Assembly (NCBI RefSeq): GCF_000220505.1
Contig: NZ_AFPJ01000012.1
Location: 41,495 to 105,494 of the forward strand
DNA: 64,000 nt
Origin: Microbulbifer agarilyticus S89
Lineage (GTDB): Bacteria > Pseudomonadota > Gammaproteobacteria > Pseudomonadales > Cellvibrionaceae
Direction: 5' to 3'
Shown: positions 35,640 through 44,251 of the stretch, in pieces
Layout of the letters: each line of letters opens with the position of its first letter
Numbering within the stretch: the stretch's first letter is position 1
Program-made: the position numbers and the translations under genes
The notes under the pieces: generated by a model
The model's database searches: none
What the model saw: only the letters and a program-made list of their open reading frames with translations
Told to the model about the DNA's origin: nothing

Positions 35640-36431
35640 ATGTTTTCTCTCAGTGTCCAACGGGGTGCGCCGGAAATTGCCGCGACCGAACCAGTTGACG
35701 GCAAAGCACTGTGGTTGCCCGCCGCATTTCTATGCTCTCTGGTAATCCCCTTCGGCTGGATTGGCGTGTTTGCGCCAGCGATCTGGCTCGGCCTGGTGGC
35801 GATGGAGAGTGCCCGCGGCTGGAAAAAGGCCGCTAGCTTTTTTATTACCGGCTTGCTGATGTTGTTGGTTAACAGCGGCTTAATTCCGGGCAATGAACAC
35901 ATATTGCTCATGGAACCCTACCGGGACGCATCCGCCAACCTGATTTACCCAAGCTTCCGTCCGGCCAAGGCGGTCATTGCGCTCACCATCGTGCTGTTTA
36001 TGTTGGTGCGGCCGCAACCGCTGCACCGCAAAGACCTTCCCTGGATCGCCATTGTTGTCGCCGCACCCATTGCGCTGGGCGCTATGGTCCTCGATTTCCA
36101 CCCGAAGCTCACTGCCACCATTGCGCTTGCCGCGCTGCTCAACTTTGTTGTGGTATGTATTGCCGAAGAGGGATTCTTTCGCTGGGTCCTCCAGCGCGGC
36201 TTGGGGTTATGGCTTGCCCGCTGGCCCTGGATCGCCACCGTTGTGGTGGGCCTGCTGTTTGTCTCCCTGCATACGGGGTGGGCGGCGTCACCGACGATGC
36301 TTGCACTGGTGGGTGTGGCCGGTTTCGGTTACGCACTACTGTGGCAACTGCGGGGTAGTTTCTGGGCATGTGTGCTTGCCCACTGGGGGGTCAACCTGCT
36401 GCATATGACCCTGCTCGCTTATCCAGGGTAA
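35640..36431 (+). CDS. CPBP-family intramembrane metalloprotease
   Basis: A 263-residue multi-pass membrane protein of the Abi/CAAX-protease type. The diagnostic motifs are in the C-terminal half: VCIAEEGFFRWVLQRGLG (EExxxR), VGLLFVSLHTGW (His) and VLAHWGVNLLHM (HxxxN-like). Substrates of such proteins are mostly unknown. The ATG at 35640 with TGGA upstream is chosen, with alternatives at 35598 and 35580. It is followed by three tiny membrane-protein genes. Confidence 0.86.
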   Translation: MFSLSVQRGAPEIAATEPVDGKALWLPAAFLCSLVIPFGWIGVFAPAIWLGLVAMESARGWKKAASFFITGLLMLLVNSGLIPGNEHILLMEPYRDASANLIYPSFRPAKAVIALTIVLFMLVRPQPLHRKDLPWIAIVVAAPIALGAMVLDFHPKLTATIALAALLNFVVVCIAEEGFFRWVLQRGLGLWLARWPWIATVVVGLLFVSLHTGWAASPTMLALVGVAGFGYALLWQLRGSFWACVLAHWGVNLLHMTLLAYPG

Positions 36432-36432
36432 C

Positions 36433-36478
36433 AGTCCAGGAGAGAGTCCAGGGAGAGAGTCCAGGGAGAGAATCCGGG
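36433..36478. repeat. Short tandem repeat (12-13 bp unit)
   Basis: AGTCCAGGAGAG (36433-36444) is followed by two identical units AGTCCAGGGAGAG (36445-36457, 36458-36470) and a partial fourth unit AATCCGGG. It begins directly after the CPBP protease stop. Such arrays can vary in copy number by replication slippage. Confidence 0.85.
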
Positions 36479-36581
36479 ATAAGCACTGCCGGAGGGCGCA
36501 AGCTACGCGTCGGTGAACTAACCTGAATAGACCGTTGTTTGGCGCGAAAGTCTGTGAAGCGAAACCAGAGCACTGGCAATC

Positions 36582-36791
36582 ATGCGGCTTAAATGGCCGC
36601 CCGTTGGAAGGCGACTGCTGGGTTACCTCGGCCTTGCCATGGTGCTGCCCTGGGTGGTCTGGTTTATTGCTGGCCTGCTTGGCTGGGAACCCTCATTGAT
36701 TACCACCTTCGGCATCCCCGGATTGCGTATTCCCGCATCCTTTGCCATTGGTGGCCTGCTGATTGCCGCAATTGGCTTCTGGCAAGACTAA
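36582..36791 (+). CDS. Small two-helix membrane protein, unknown
   Basis: A 69-residue protein with two hydrophobic stretches, LLGYLGLAMVLPWVVWFIAG and IPASFAIGGLLIAAIGFW, and a basic N-terminus (MRLKWPPVGRR), which suggests the inner membrane with the N-terminus inside. No family is recognised. It is the first of three very short plus-strand genes between the CPBP protease and znuB. Confidence 0.6.
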   Translation: MRLKWPPVGRRLLGYLGLAMVLPWVVWFIAGLLGWEPSLITTFGIPGLRIPASFAIGGLLIAAIGFWQD

Positions 36792-36823
36792 ACTTTTTGG
36801 GCAAACTGCGATTAGGTGCCCTA

Positions 36824-37003
36824 ATGTTTCGCTTGTCCGACCTGTTTATATTTCTCGCCGTGGCGATTTCGTTCGCCCTCTCCAGTTATCTCTGGTTCAA
36901 CGGTTACCGCGAACAGGGCGTATTCACCGCCCTCTGGGTGCCGAGTATTCTCGCTTTTGGCATTTACGTAAAAGTTTCAGCGCTGCTGGCGCGCAGTGAG
37001 TAG
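36824..37003 (+). CDS. Small membrane protein, unknown
   Basis: A 59-residue protein from the ATG at 36824, with hydrophobic segments LFIFLAVAISFALSSYLWF and LWVPSILAFGIYVKVSALL separated by NGYREQGVFTA. It lies 32 bases after the previous small gene and stops 2 bases before the next ATG. Translation is plausible from the spacing and composition, but no homologue is recognised. Confidence 0.6.
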   Translation: MFRLSDLFIFLAVAISFALSSYLWFNGYREQGVFTALWVPSILAFGIYVKVSALLARSE

Positions 37004-37005
37004 TC

Positions 37006-37161
37006 ATGTCTGACCAACTGATCTTTTACGTCGGTCTGGCGGTTTTTGTATTGATGCTGATTGGTATCGGCCTGACGGTGTATGCCTTCCACCGCGCGGG
37101 AACGGAGCCAGTCACGCCGGCGCGCAAGGGGCAGCGGCGAGAACCGCGCCAGCGCCGTTAA
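37006..37161 (+). CDS. Very small single-helix membrane protein, unknown
   Basis: A 51-residue protein. One helix FYVGLAVFVLMLIGIGLTVY follows MSDQLI, and the tail is strongly basic (ARKGQRREPRQRR). The ATG is 2 bases after the stop of the preceding small gene, so translational coupling is likely. It is convergent with znuB. This is an inference from spacing and composition. Confidence 0.55.
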   Translation: MSDQLIFYVGLAVFVLMLIGIGLTVYAFHRAGTEPVTPARKGQRREPRQRR

Positions 37162-37203
37162 TGCGAGCGATTTGATAGAACGAAGAGTCGCCGCCGCTCC
37201 AGG

Positions 37204-38007
37204 TCAAGCGCGCGCCGCGCGGACCTGCCCCAACAGGAAGAACAGGCTTGCAGCCAGCACGATGGACGGCCCCGCGGGGCTGTCCCATACCACCGACATA
37301 CCAAGGCCGACCACCACAGAAACGCAGCCGATCAGTGATGCGAAACCCGCCATCTGTTCCGGGGTCGCCGACAGGCGACGTGCGGTGGCCGCCGGAATAA
37401 TCAGCAACGCGGTGATCAGCAGTACACCGACGACTTTCATGGCGATGGCGATCAACAGGGCCAGCATCAACATCAACGCCAGTCGAATTTTATCCACCGG
37501 AACCCCTTCCACTGCGGCGAGCTCTTCGTGCAGCGTAAATGCCAGCAGCTTTGGCCACAGGTACCACAGCAAGCCGGCAATGATGACCGCCGCCATCGCC
37601 ATCAGCAGCAGATCCTGCGACGAAACTGCCAGCAGGTCGCCGAGCAGCAATGACAGCAAATCCACATTGATCTGCAGCAGGCTCATGGTCACGATGCCCA
37701 GCGCCAGCATGCTGTGCGAGAGGATGCCCAGCAGGGTATCGACGGAAAGATTCTGACGGCGCTGCAAGTACACCAGCAGCAATGCCAGTACGCAGCTGCT
37801 GGCGACCACCGCCAGCGTCGGCTGTATATGCAGTACAAACCCGAGGGTTACCCCGAGCAGGGCAGAGTGCGCCAAGGTATCGCCGAAATAGGCCATGCGC
37901 CGCCAGACCGCGAAGCAGCCCAGTGGCCCGCTGACCACCGCCACCAACAGGCCCGCAGCCAGCGCATACCAGAGGAATGTCGAGCTCAGGAGTTGTGACC
38001 AGTCCAT
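37204..38007 (-). CDS. znuB: Zinc ABC transporter permease ZnuB
   Basis: A 267-residue inner-membrane permease of the high-affinity zinc importer (ABC-3 family). It shows PLGCFAVWRRMAYFGDTLAH near the N-terminus, LLLGDLLAVSSQDLLLMA in the middle and KVVGVLLITALLIIPAATAR, the family signature, in the C-terminal half. The ATG at 38007 overlaps the znuC stop, giving tight coupling. The longer open frame starting at 38073 is not family-like. Confidence 0.95.
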   Translation of the reverse strand: MDWSQLLSSTFLWYALAAGLLVAVVSGPLGCFAVWRRMAYFGDTLAHSALLGVTLGFVLHIQPTLAVVASSCVLALLLVYLQRRQNLSVDTLLGILSHSMLALGIVTMSLLQINVDLLSLLLGDLLAVSSQDLLLMAMAAVIIAGLLWYLWPKLLAFTLHEELAAVEGVPVDKIRLALMLMLALLIAIAMKVVGVLLITALLIIPAATARRLSATPEQMAGFASLIGCVSVVVGLGMSVVWDSPAGPSIVLAASLFFLLGQVRAARA

Positions 38008-38801
38008 TAATTGTGTTCCTGCGGGCCGGAGGTCTTGCCCGGCGTCAGTGCGTGCGGATGGTCGTGGTGACAACCGTTATCCACAACGTCACCGCTCAAG
38101 TCGTGATGATGATTGTGGTGATGGGTATACAGGGCGAGTTTGTCGCCAAACATTTCAAGGTACACCGGATCTTTGCTCACCTGCTCCGGGTGCCCGTGGC
38201 AGCAAATATGTTGATTGAGGCATAACACCCGGTCGGTCGCGGCCATCACCAGGTGCAAATCGTGCGACACCAGCAATACACCGCACTGCAGCTCGTCGCG
38301 TAGCTGGGCGATCAACTGGTAGACCTCGCTCTGACCACCGACGTCGACACCCTGGGTGGGTTCATCGAGTACCAGCAGCTGCGGCCTGCGCGCCGCCGCG
38401 CGGGCCAGCAATACCCGCTGCATTTCGCCGCCAGACAGGTCGGTAAGGCGGGCGTTGGCCAGGTGCGGGGCTGCCACGCGTTCGAGAGCTGCGGCGACAC
38501 TGACATCATCGATACCGAGCTGTAAAAAGCGCGAGACGGTCATCGGCATACTGGAGTCGATCTGCAAGCGTTGCGGCATATAACCCAGTCGCAATGCCGG
38601 ACGCCGCTCGATCGCACCGGAGGTGGGCTTGGTCAGCCCGAGCAACAGGCGCAATAAGGTCGTCTTGCCCGCACCATTGGGGCCAATCACGGTGACGATC
38701 TCTGCGGGTCGCAATTCCAGCGTAATATCCCGCAGCAGCTGGCGGCCGCCAATGTTCAGGCCGAGGTCGCGGGCGCGGATGAGCGGGGTGGATGAACTCA
38801 G
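38007..38801 (-). CDS. znuC: Zinc ABC transporter ATP-binding protein ZnuC
   Basis: ATPase of the zinc importer. Walker A is [19 protein letters not shown], the signature [17 protein letters not shown], Walker [14 protein letters not shown], and [10 protein letters not shown] holds the switch His. The C-terminal tail is His-rich (HHHNHHHD), as in many ZnuC. Family N-termini ([20 protein letters not shown]) are encoded, but no ATG, GTG or TTG precedes them in frame. A CTG at 38801 with GGAG 6 bases upstream is the best start, giving 264 residues. A TTG at 38714 would remove the first beta strands. Confidence 0.9.
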   Translation of the reverse strand: MSSSTPLIRARDLGLNIGGRQLLRDITLELRPAEIVTVIGPNGAGKTTLLRLLLGLTKPTSGAIERRPALRLGYMPQRLQIDSSMPMTVSRFLQLGIDDVSVAAALERVAAPHLANARLTDLSGGEMQRVLLARAAARRPQLLVLDEPTQGVDVGGQSEVYQLIAQLRDELQCGVLLVSHDLHLVMAATDRVLCLNQHICCHGHPEQVSKDPVYLEMFGDKLALYTHHHNHHHDLSGDVVDNGCHHDHPHALTPGKTSGPQEHN

Positions 38802-39013
38802 GGGAGGCTCCAGACTGGTTGAAGAGGGGTTTGGCCTCTGCAGAAGCGCGATCGATAATAAAACGGCTGGCGAGTGTAAGCCGCGTATGATTATATCGCA
38901 CCCCTTTAATCGGTGTGACGTGTGTTCGCCGGCAATTGCGGTCGCTACCGGCCGCCGATTTATCCTTGCCAGCGGTGTTCGGTCTGTTGTTTGGTCTGTT
39001 GGTTCGTTTGCCT

Positions 39014-40018
39014 ATGTTCGAGAAGCCATTGGGTGTTGTTTTTGCGCTCGGGTTGATTTTTGCGTCACTGGTGAGTGCCGGTTGCGGTACAAAAGCCCCG
39101 GACACCAAGCGTTCTGAAAAGCTGGTGGTAGTAGCGAGCATTGCGCCGCTGGCGATGCTCGCGCGCGAAGTCGTGGGGGATGCGGCTGAGGTCCACCAGC
39201 TGGTGCAGGGTGCCGATCCACATCACTATGCGCCCTCGGTAAATGATCGCCTGACCATCGAGGGTGCTCCGCTAGTCGTGTGGATGGGACCCGCGCTGGA
39301 ATCCGTGCTCGCGCGGCAGATGGCACTGGTGTCCGCGGAACGCCAGCTGGCGCTGCTCGACGATACCAGCCAATTTGAATTCGACGGTTCCGACCCGACC
39401 GATCCACACCTGTGGCTGCGTCCGCGTAATGCCTCAGCAATCGCCGCGCGCATCGCCGCGCGGCTCAGTACCCTCGATCCGCAACAGGCTGAAGGTTACC
39501 GCCAGCGCGCCCGGGATTTCTCGCGCGCCATGGCCAATCTGCAAAAAGTGCAGGATCGCGCCCTGTGGGCATACAAGGATGTGCCCATCGTCTCGACGCA
39601 CAAGGCCTACAGCCAGTTCTTTGGCCCCGCCGGCGTGGCGGTGGAAAGTCTGAGTGGGGGGTCAAAGCAGGCCCATGGCGCGCGCACCATGGTGGACAAG
39701 ATTCGACGTGAAGAGGTTTCCGGGCCCGCCGGTTGCCTGTTTGGCGAGGTCCCCGCGAACGATCGCGATCGTCAGACTGCCAGCCATCTGAATTTGGGCT
39801 ACCAGGCCCTGGATCCCCTGGGAAGTACGCTGCCGCAAGATGCAGGGTACCGCGCGCTGATGGAAAAGCTGCTGGCGGATGCTCGCCGCTGCCTGAGTAC
39901 AATTCCCGATAAAAGCGCCCGGCCGCTTCGTCCAGTTTCTGGATTGGACGGAGCAACCGTCAGCTGGGCTCCTGCTCCGACACGCTTTCCTGATTCTGCT
40001 CCCGTTGTATTTCGTTAG
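39014..40018 (+). CDS. znuA: Zinc ABC transporter substrate-binding protein ZnuA
   Basis: Periplasmic zinc-binding protein. The 334-residue protein begins with a signal peptide (FEKPLGVVFALGLIFASLVS) ending SAGC, possibly a lipoprotein site. Metal-ligand histidines lie in GADPHHYAPSVND, DPHLWLRPRNA and IVSTHKAYSQFFGP; there is no His-rich loop. The domain normally ends near LMEKLLADARRCL, so the last 40 or so residues are an extra tail. The tail overlaps the convergent gene at 39960 by 59 bases. It is divergent from znuCB; a Zur site would be expected between but is not clear. Confidence 0.92.
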   Translation: MFEKPLGVVFALGLIFASLVSAGCGTKAPDTKRSEKLVVVASIAPLAMLAREVVGDAAEVHQLVQGADPHHYAPSVNDRLTIEGAPLVVWMGPALESVLARQMALVSAERQLALLDDTSQFEFDGSDPTDPHLWLRPRNASAIAARIAARLSTLDPQQAEGYRQRARDFSRAMANLQKVQDRALWAYKDVPIVSTHKAYSQFFGPAGVAVESLSGGSKQAHGARTMVDKIRREEVSGPAGCLFGEVPANDRDRQTASHLNLGYQALDPLGSTLPQDAGYRALMEKLLADARRCLSTIPDKSARPLRPVSGLDGATVSWAPAPTRFPDSAPVVFR

Positions 40019-40598
40019 CCGGTGCCTCCCGGTCGGCTTCCTGTTCCGGCAAAACGGCAGGCGCAAGCGATGATTCCCGCACTGCCTCAGGCGCTTCCGA
40101 AACCGACTGAGTGAGCGCCGCTGCGGGCGCTTGCTCAGTGGTTACAGGGTCCGCCGCGGTTGTTTCCAACGCTTCCTGTGCAGATGTTTGTTGCGGTGAC
40201 TCTTGCGGCGCCTGCTGTTGCGCCAGCTGCTCCTCTGCCGCGCGCATCAACGCTTCAACCTGCTGTTGCTGCACACTGCGTACGTTGTTGAGCAGGGCCT
40301 CTCGGTTTGGGTCGCGCAGCATCTCCTGCCGGTACTGCTCGCGGTGTTGTTCCTGAATCAGGTATCGGTTGTCGCTTACTTCCTCTTCCGCAATCAACTC
40401 CGGCACCGGATATGCGGTCGCCTCTACATGCTCCATGGTTTCTGCCGCGTAGGCCGAGCCACTTGCGGTTTCCTCTACTGCACCCTCTACGCGGTCTCCT
40501 ACTGCGCTCTCTACCGCGCCCGGCGCCTGATCTTGCGCGATCACCGTACCGGCGAGCCCCCAAACCAACGCCAGCTGGATCAATATGCGGGATTTCAT
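39960..40598 (-). CDS. Exported low-complexity Gln/Glu/Ala-rich protein
   Basis: A 212-residue protein with a signal peptide (KSRILIQLALVWGLAGTVIA). A helical, charged middle follows (NRYLIQEQHREQYRQEMLRD, then NNVRSVQQQQVEALMRAAEE). The C-terminal 80 residues are acidic and low in complexity (Gln, Glu, Ala, Pro). The middle may form a coiled coil. No family is recognised. It is divergent from polA, and its 3-prime end overlaps znuA. Confidence 0.72.
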   Translation of the reverse strand: MKSRILIQLALVWGLAGTVIAQDQAPGAVESAVGDRVEGAVEETASGSAYAAETMEHVEATAYPVPELIAEEEVSDNRYLIQEQHREQYRQEMLRDPNREALLNNVRSVQQQQVEALMRAAEEQLAQQQAPQESPQQTSAQEALETTAADPVTTEQAPAAALTQSVSEAPEAVRESSLAPAVLPEQEADREAPANEIQREQNQESVSEQEPS

Positions 40599-40830
40599 CT
40601 GTTCATGCCTCTCTGCAACTTCCCTATTGCAAGCCTAGAAGCTGTTGCCTGAGTGGGGGGGACACTGCGATGACTCGCGCGGCGGCATCGACAAATGGAG
40701 TTGGGCGAGGCAACTTCCGCCGCCGCCGCACGAGCGAAAACTTCTCAAGGCAGGTATCCTGTCGACCTGCGCAAACAGCGCCACATCGCATTCATCTATC
40801 TGTCATCGCAACCCGAATTTCTATTTGTCT

Positions 40831-43572
40831 ATGAGCAACGATAAGACCTCTTCTGCGCCACTGATCCTGGTGGACGGCTCCTCCTACCTTTACCGCGCAT
40901 TCCACGCTCTGCCGCCGCTGGCGACCAGCACCGGCCAGCCCACCGGCGCCGTGCGCGGGGTGATCTCTATGCTGCGCAAGCACCTGAAGGAGCATCCGGA
41001 CAGCCCAGTGGTGGTGGTATTTGACGCCAAGGGCAAAACCTTCCGCGATGAGCTGTTCGAGGAATACAAGTCGCACCGCCCGCCGATGCCCGACGACCTG
41101 CGCGCGCAGATACAGCCGATTCACGACATCATCGATGCCATGGGGCTGCCGCGCCTGGTGATCGACGGGGTTGAGGCAGACGATGTTATCGGCACCCTGG
41201 CACTGCAGGGCGCAGAGCAGGGCATGGACGTCATCATCTCCACCGGCGACAAGGATATGGCCCAGCTGGTGCGCCCCGGCGTGACCCTGGTAAATACCAT
41301 GTCCAATACGGTGATGGACGTGGAGGGAGTAAAGGCCAAATTCGGCGTGGGTCCGGAGCTGATCATCGATTTTCTCGCACTGATGGGCGACAAGGTGGAT
41401 AACATCCCGGGTGTTCCCGGTGTGGGCGAGAAAACTGCCCTGGCATTGCTGCAGGGGCTCGGTAGCCTCAAGGATATTTACGCCAATCTCGATGGCATTG
41501 CGCCGCTCGGCTTCCGTGGGTCCAAGACCCTGGCCAAGAAAATGGAAGAGCACAAGGACGCGGCGGATATGTCCTACGTGCTGGCCACCATCAAGACCGA
41601 CGTGGAGATGGACTACCAGCCGCAGACCCTCACCAACAGCGAACCGGATAGCGACAAACTGCGCGAACTGTTTACCGCAATGGAGTTTCGCAGCTGGGTC
41701 GACGAGCTGGGTGGCGGCGGCGAGGCAACGTCCGCGGCGGTCGCCGCGATAGAGCGCAACTACAGCATTATCCTCGACGAGCAAGAGCTGGATGCCTGGC
41801 TGGACAAACTGAAGCAGGCGGACCTGTTTGCCTTCGATACCGAAACCACCAGCCTCAATTACATGCAGGCCAAGCTGGTAGGGGTGAGCTTTGCGGTGGA
41901 CGCCGGCGAGGCCGCCTACCTGCCCTTGGCCCACGACTATATGGGCGCACCGGCACAGATCGACTTTGCGCGGGCACTGGCCAAACTGAAGCCCATTCTC
42001 GAGAGTGATGAATACAAGAAGGTCGGTCAGAACCTGAAGTACGACAGCCACATTCTCGCCAACTACGACATTGAGCTGCGCGGGATTGCCCGCGACACCA
42101 TGCTCGAATCCTACGTGCTCAACAGCACCGGCAGCCGTCACGATATGGACAGCCTCGCGCAGAAATATCTGGGTGAAGCCACGATCAAGTTCGAAGACAT
42201 TGCCGGCAAGGGTGCCAAGCAGCTCACCTTCAACCAGATCGAACTGGACAAGGCCGGCCCGTATGCGGCGGAAGATGCGGACATCACCCTGCGCCTGCAC
42301 CAGGAGCTGAGCGGTCGGCTGGCGCAAGAGCCGAGCCTGGAAAAGGTGCTCGACGAAATTGAAATGCCGCTGGTGCCGGTGCTGACGCACATCGAGCGCA
42401 ATGGTGCCTATATCGATGCGGCGATGCTGAAACAGCAGTCCGACGAGCTGGACAAGAAAATGCGCGAGCTGGAGCAGCAGGCGTACGACGAGGCGGGTGA
42501 GGAATTCAATCTCGGTTCCACCAAACAGCTGGGCGCGATTCTGTTTGAAAAGCTGGAAATTCCGGTGATCAAAAAAACCCCGAAAGGGGCACCGTCTACC
42601 GCCGAGCCGGTGCTGCAGGAGCTCGCACTGTCACACAAACTGCCGGCGCTGATTATGCAGTACCGCGGCATGGCCAAGCTGAAGAACACCTATACCGACA
42701 AGCTGCCGCAGATGATCGACCCGGTCACTGGGCGGGTACACACCTCCTACCACCAGGCAGTGGCGGCCACCGGGCGCCTGTCGTCCTCGGATCCCAACCT
42801 GCAGAACATCCCGATCCGTACCGAAGAGGGCCGTCGCATTCGCCAGGCGTTTGTCGCCGACCCGCGCATCAATGGTGGCAGCGTGATCGTGGCCGCGGAT
42901 TACTCGCAGATTGAATTGCGCATCATGGCGCATCTGTCGGGAGACAAGGGACTGCTGGATGCCTTCGCCCACGGGGCGGATATTCACCGCGCGACTGCCG
43001 CGGAAGTGTTCGAGGTACCGGTGGAAGAGGTCAGCGATGAACAGCGCCGCCGCGCCAAGGCGATCAACTTTGGTTTGATCTACGGCATGAGCGCGTTTGG
43101 TCTGGCCAAGCAACTGGATATCCCGCGCGCAGACGCCCAGACCTATATCGACCGCTATTTCGAGCGCTACCCGGGTGTGCTCGCGTATATGGAAAACACG
43201 CGCAAGCAGGCCGCCGACAAGGGCTACGTGGAGACCCTGTTCGGTCGCCGCCTGTACCTGCCGGAAATCAATTCCCGCAACGGCATGCAGCGACAGGCTG
43301 CGGAGCGCACCGCGATCAACGCGCCCATGCAGGGTACCGCGGCCGATATTATCAAGCGCGCAATGATCAGCGTGGATGCTTGGTTGCGCGAGGCGCAGCT
43401 GAAAACCCGGCTAATCATGCAGGTACACGATGAACTGGTACTGGAAGTGCCGGCTGATGAGCGTGAAGTGGTGGTGCAGCGGATTCCGGAATTGATGCAG
43501 GCTGCAGCAGAACTGGATGTGCCGCTGATTGCCGATCTGGGTGAGGGCGCGAACTGGGACGAGGCGCACTGA
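40831..43572 (+). CDS. polA: DNA polymerase I
   Basis: Repair and Okazaki-fragment polymerase of 913 residues with all three domains. A 5-prime nuclease covers about 1-290 ([22 protein letters not shown]). A 3-to-5-prime exonuclease covers about 310-500 with an intact [11 protein letters not shown] motif. The polymerase domain has motif [17 protein letters not shown], motif [19 protein letters not shown] and motif [12 protein letters not shown]. The ATG at 40831 ([20 protein letters not shown]) fits the family; the open frame extends 62 codons further without support. Two structured RNA candidates follow. Confidence 0.97.
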   Translation: MSNDKTSSAPLILVDGSSYLYRAFHALPPLATSTGQPTGAVRGVISMLRKHLKEHPDSPVVVVFDAKGKTFRDELFEEYKSHRPPMPDDLRAQIQPIHDIIDAMGLPRLVIDGVEADDVIGTLALQGAEQGMDVIISTGDKDMAQLVRPGVTLVNTMSNTVMDVEGVKAKFGVGPELIIDFLALMGDKVDNIPGVPGVGEKTALALLQGLGSLKDIYANLDGIAPLGFRGSKTLAKKMEEHKDAADMSYVLATIKTDVEMDYQPQTLTNSEPDSDKLRELFTAMEFRSWVDELGGGGEATSAAVAAIERNYSIILDEQELDAWLDKLKQADLFAFDTETTSLNYMQAKLVGVSFAVDAGEAAYLPLAHDYMGAPAQIDFARALAKLKPILESDEYKKVGQNLKYDSHILANYDIELRGIARDTMLESYVLNSTGSRHDMDSLAQKYLGEATIKFEDIAGKGAKQLTFNQIELDKAGPYAAEDADITLRLHQELSGRLAQEPSLEKVLDEIEMPLVPVLTHIERNGAYIDAAMLKQQSDELDKKMRELEQQAYDEAGEEFNLGSTKQLGAILFEKLEIPVIKKTPKGAPSTAEPVLQELALSHKLPALIMQYRGMAKLKNTYTDKLPQMIDPVTGRVHTSYHQAVAATGRLSSSDPNLQNIPIRTEEGRRIRQAFVADPRINGGSVIVAADYSQIELRIMAHLSGDKGLLDAFAHGADIHRATAAEVFEVPVEEVSDEQRRRAKAINFGLIYGMSAFGLAKQLDIPRADAQTYIDRYFERYPGVLAYMENTRKQAADKGYVETLFGRRLYLPEINSRNGMQRQAAERTAINAPMQGTAADIIKRAMISVDAWLREAQLKTRLIMQVHDELVLEVPADEREVVVQRIPELMQAAAELDVPLIADLGEGANWDEAH

Positions 43573-43620
43573 GTCGGTCAGCAATTTTTTAAAAATTTTT
43601 GCGATTTTTTCGCTTTCCGC

Positions 43621-43737
43621 GGAACTACTCGATAAGGGGCCTCTCTAACTAAGCAAGATCGTTGGATTGCAACATCATCCCCAAAGCTTAGTCAGAAGCC
43701 CCTCGCCCCGAAGATACCCCCATCGGGGCTTTTTTTT
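43621..43737 (+). ncRNA. Candidate small RNA at the Spot 42/ErsA position
   Basis: A non-coding stretch ends in a strong intrinsic terminator: stem GCCCCGA (43705-43711) with TCGGGGC (43723-43729), then eight Ts. Before it, AGGGGC (43635-43640) plus ACTAAGC (43648-43654) can pair with GCTTAGT (43686-43692) plus GCCCCT (43698-43703). GGAACT (43621-43626) and TCTAA (43644-43648), 17 bases apart, resemble an extracytoplasmic sigma (AlgU/RpoE) promoter, which would start transcription near 43655. Spot 42 in enterics and ErsA in Pseudomonas both lie between polA and engB. Homology is inferred from position. Confidence 0.6.
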
Positions 43738-44012
43738 GCCTGAAATTTGCGCTGCGTAGGTCGATATAACGTGTAGAGTGCCTGAGGCTGTATCAAAAAG
43801 GCTTGGTTATTTAATCAACAGGAATAGAGTTTTTTGACGCGCGGCGAGGAATAAAGTCTCAGAAACAGAATTTTTTGCCCGCAAAAAAGCCATGGGTGGG
43901 ATACAGTTGCCGCGTCCGCATTGCGAAAAAAGAGTGGGGAACCTTTCAGGCCCAGCTTAGTCTTTGGACTATAGGATTTGGTTTGAAGGCATCGCAGAGG
44001 ATGCAGTGGAAT
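43738..44012. other. Non-coding region between the two RNA candidates
   Basis: 275 bases without a credible gene. It contains A-rich tracts (near 43795, 43880 and 43925) and GGAACC at 43938-43943. Part of it is probably the 5-prime section or promoter of the structured RNA at 44013-44121. No confident promoter is assigned. Confidence 0.4.
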
Positions 44013-44121
44013 TTGGGTGAGAACCCAAGGTCGCACCCGTCCCCCTGGGTGCGGCTCCCAAGTGCCCCTCCCCAAGGGCACTGACCCCTAGCCGGCAGCT
44101 GCAATCTGCCGGCTTTTTTTT
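44013..44121 (+). ncRNA. Candidate structured RNA with two C-rich hairpin loops and a terminator
   Basis: Four consecutive hairpins. TTGGGT/ACCCAA (44013-44028) has a GAGA tetraloop. CGCACCC/GGGTGCG (44032-44053) has loop GTCCCCCT. AGTGCCC/GGGCACT (44061-44082) has loop CTCCCCAA. The perfect terminator stem GCCGGCAG/CTGCCGGC (44091-44113) is followed by eight Ts. Unpaired CUCCCC-type loops could pair with Shine-Dalgarno sequences, as in several known regulatory sRNAs. The 5-prime end is unknown and may lie well upstream. Coding frames across it look like chance. Confidence 0.65.
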
Positions 44122-44251
44122 GCCTCCAGTTCTTGAAGGCGCTTATCGGGCCTGCGCGGCCCGGGAAAACATCCTGTGAGCTGCTCATCGCCCGGGTTGG
44201 CTAAAAAATAAGCGGCTTACATTGAGTTTAGACGAAATTTGGCGGTGCAAT

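Noticed and set aside
38880-38905. Possible Zur box (ATGATTATATCGC) between znuC and znuA
   Set aside because: Only weakly palindromic and a poor match to the gammaproteobacterial Zur consensus; position alone is not enough.
43815-44084. Open frames of 69 and 88 codons on both strands between polA and engB
   Set aside because: They cross the RNA hairpins and terminator, lack good ribosome-binding sites and have unusual composition; structured RNA is the better explanation.
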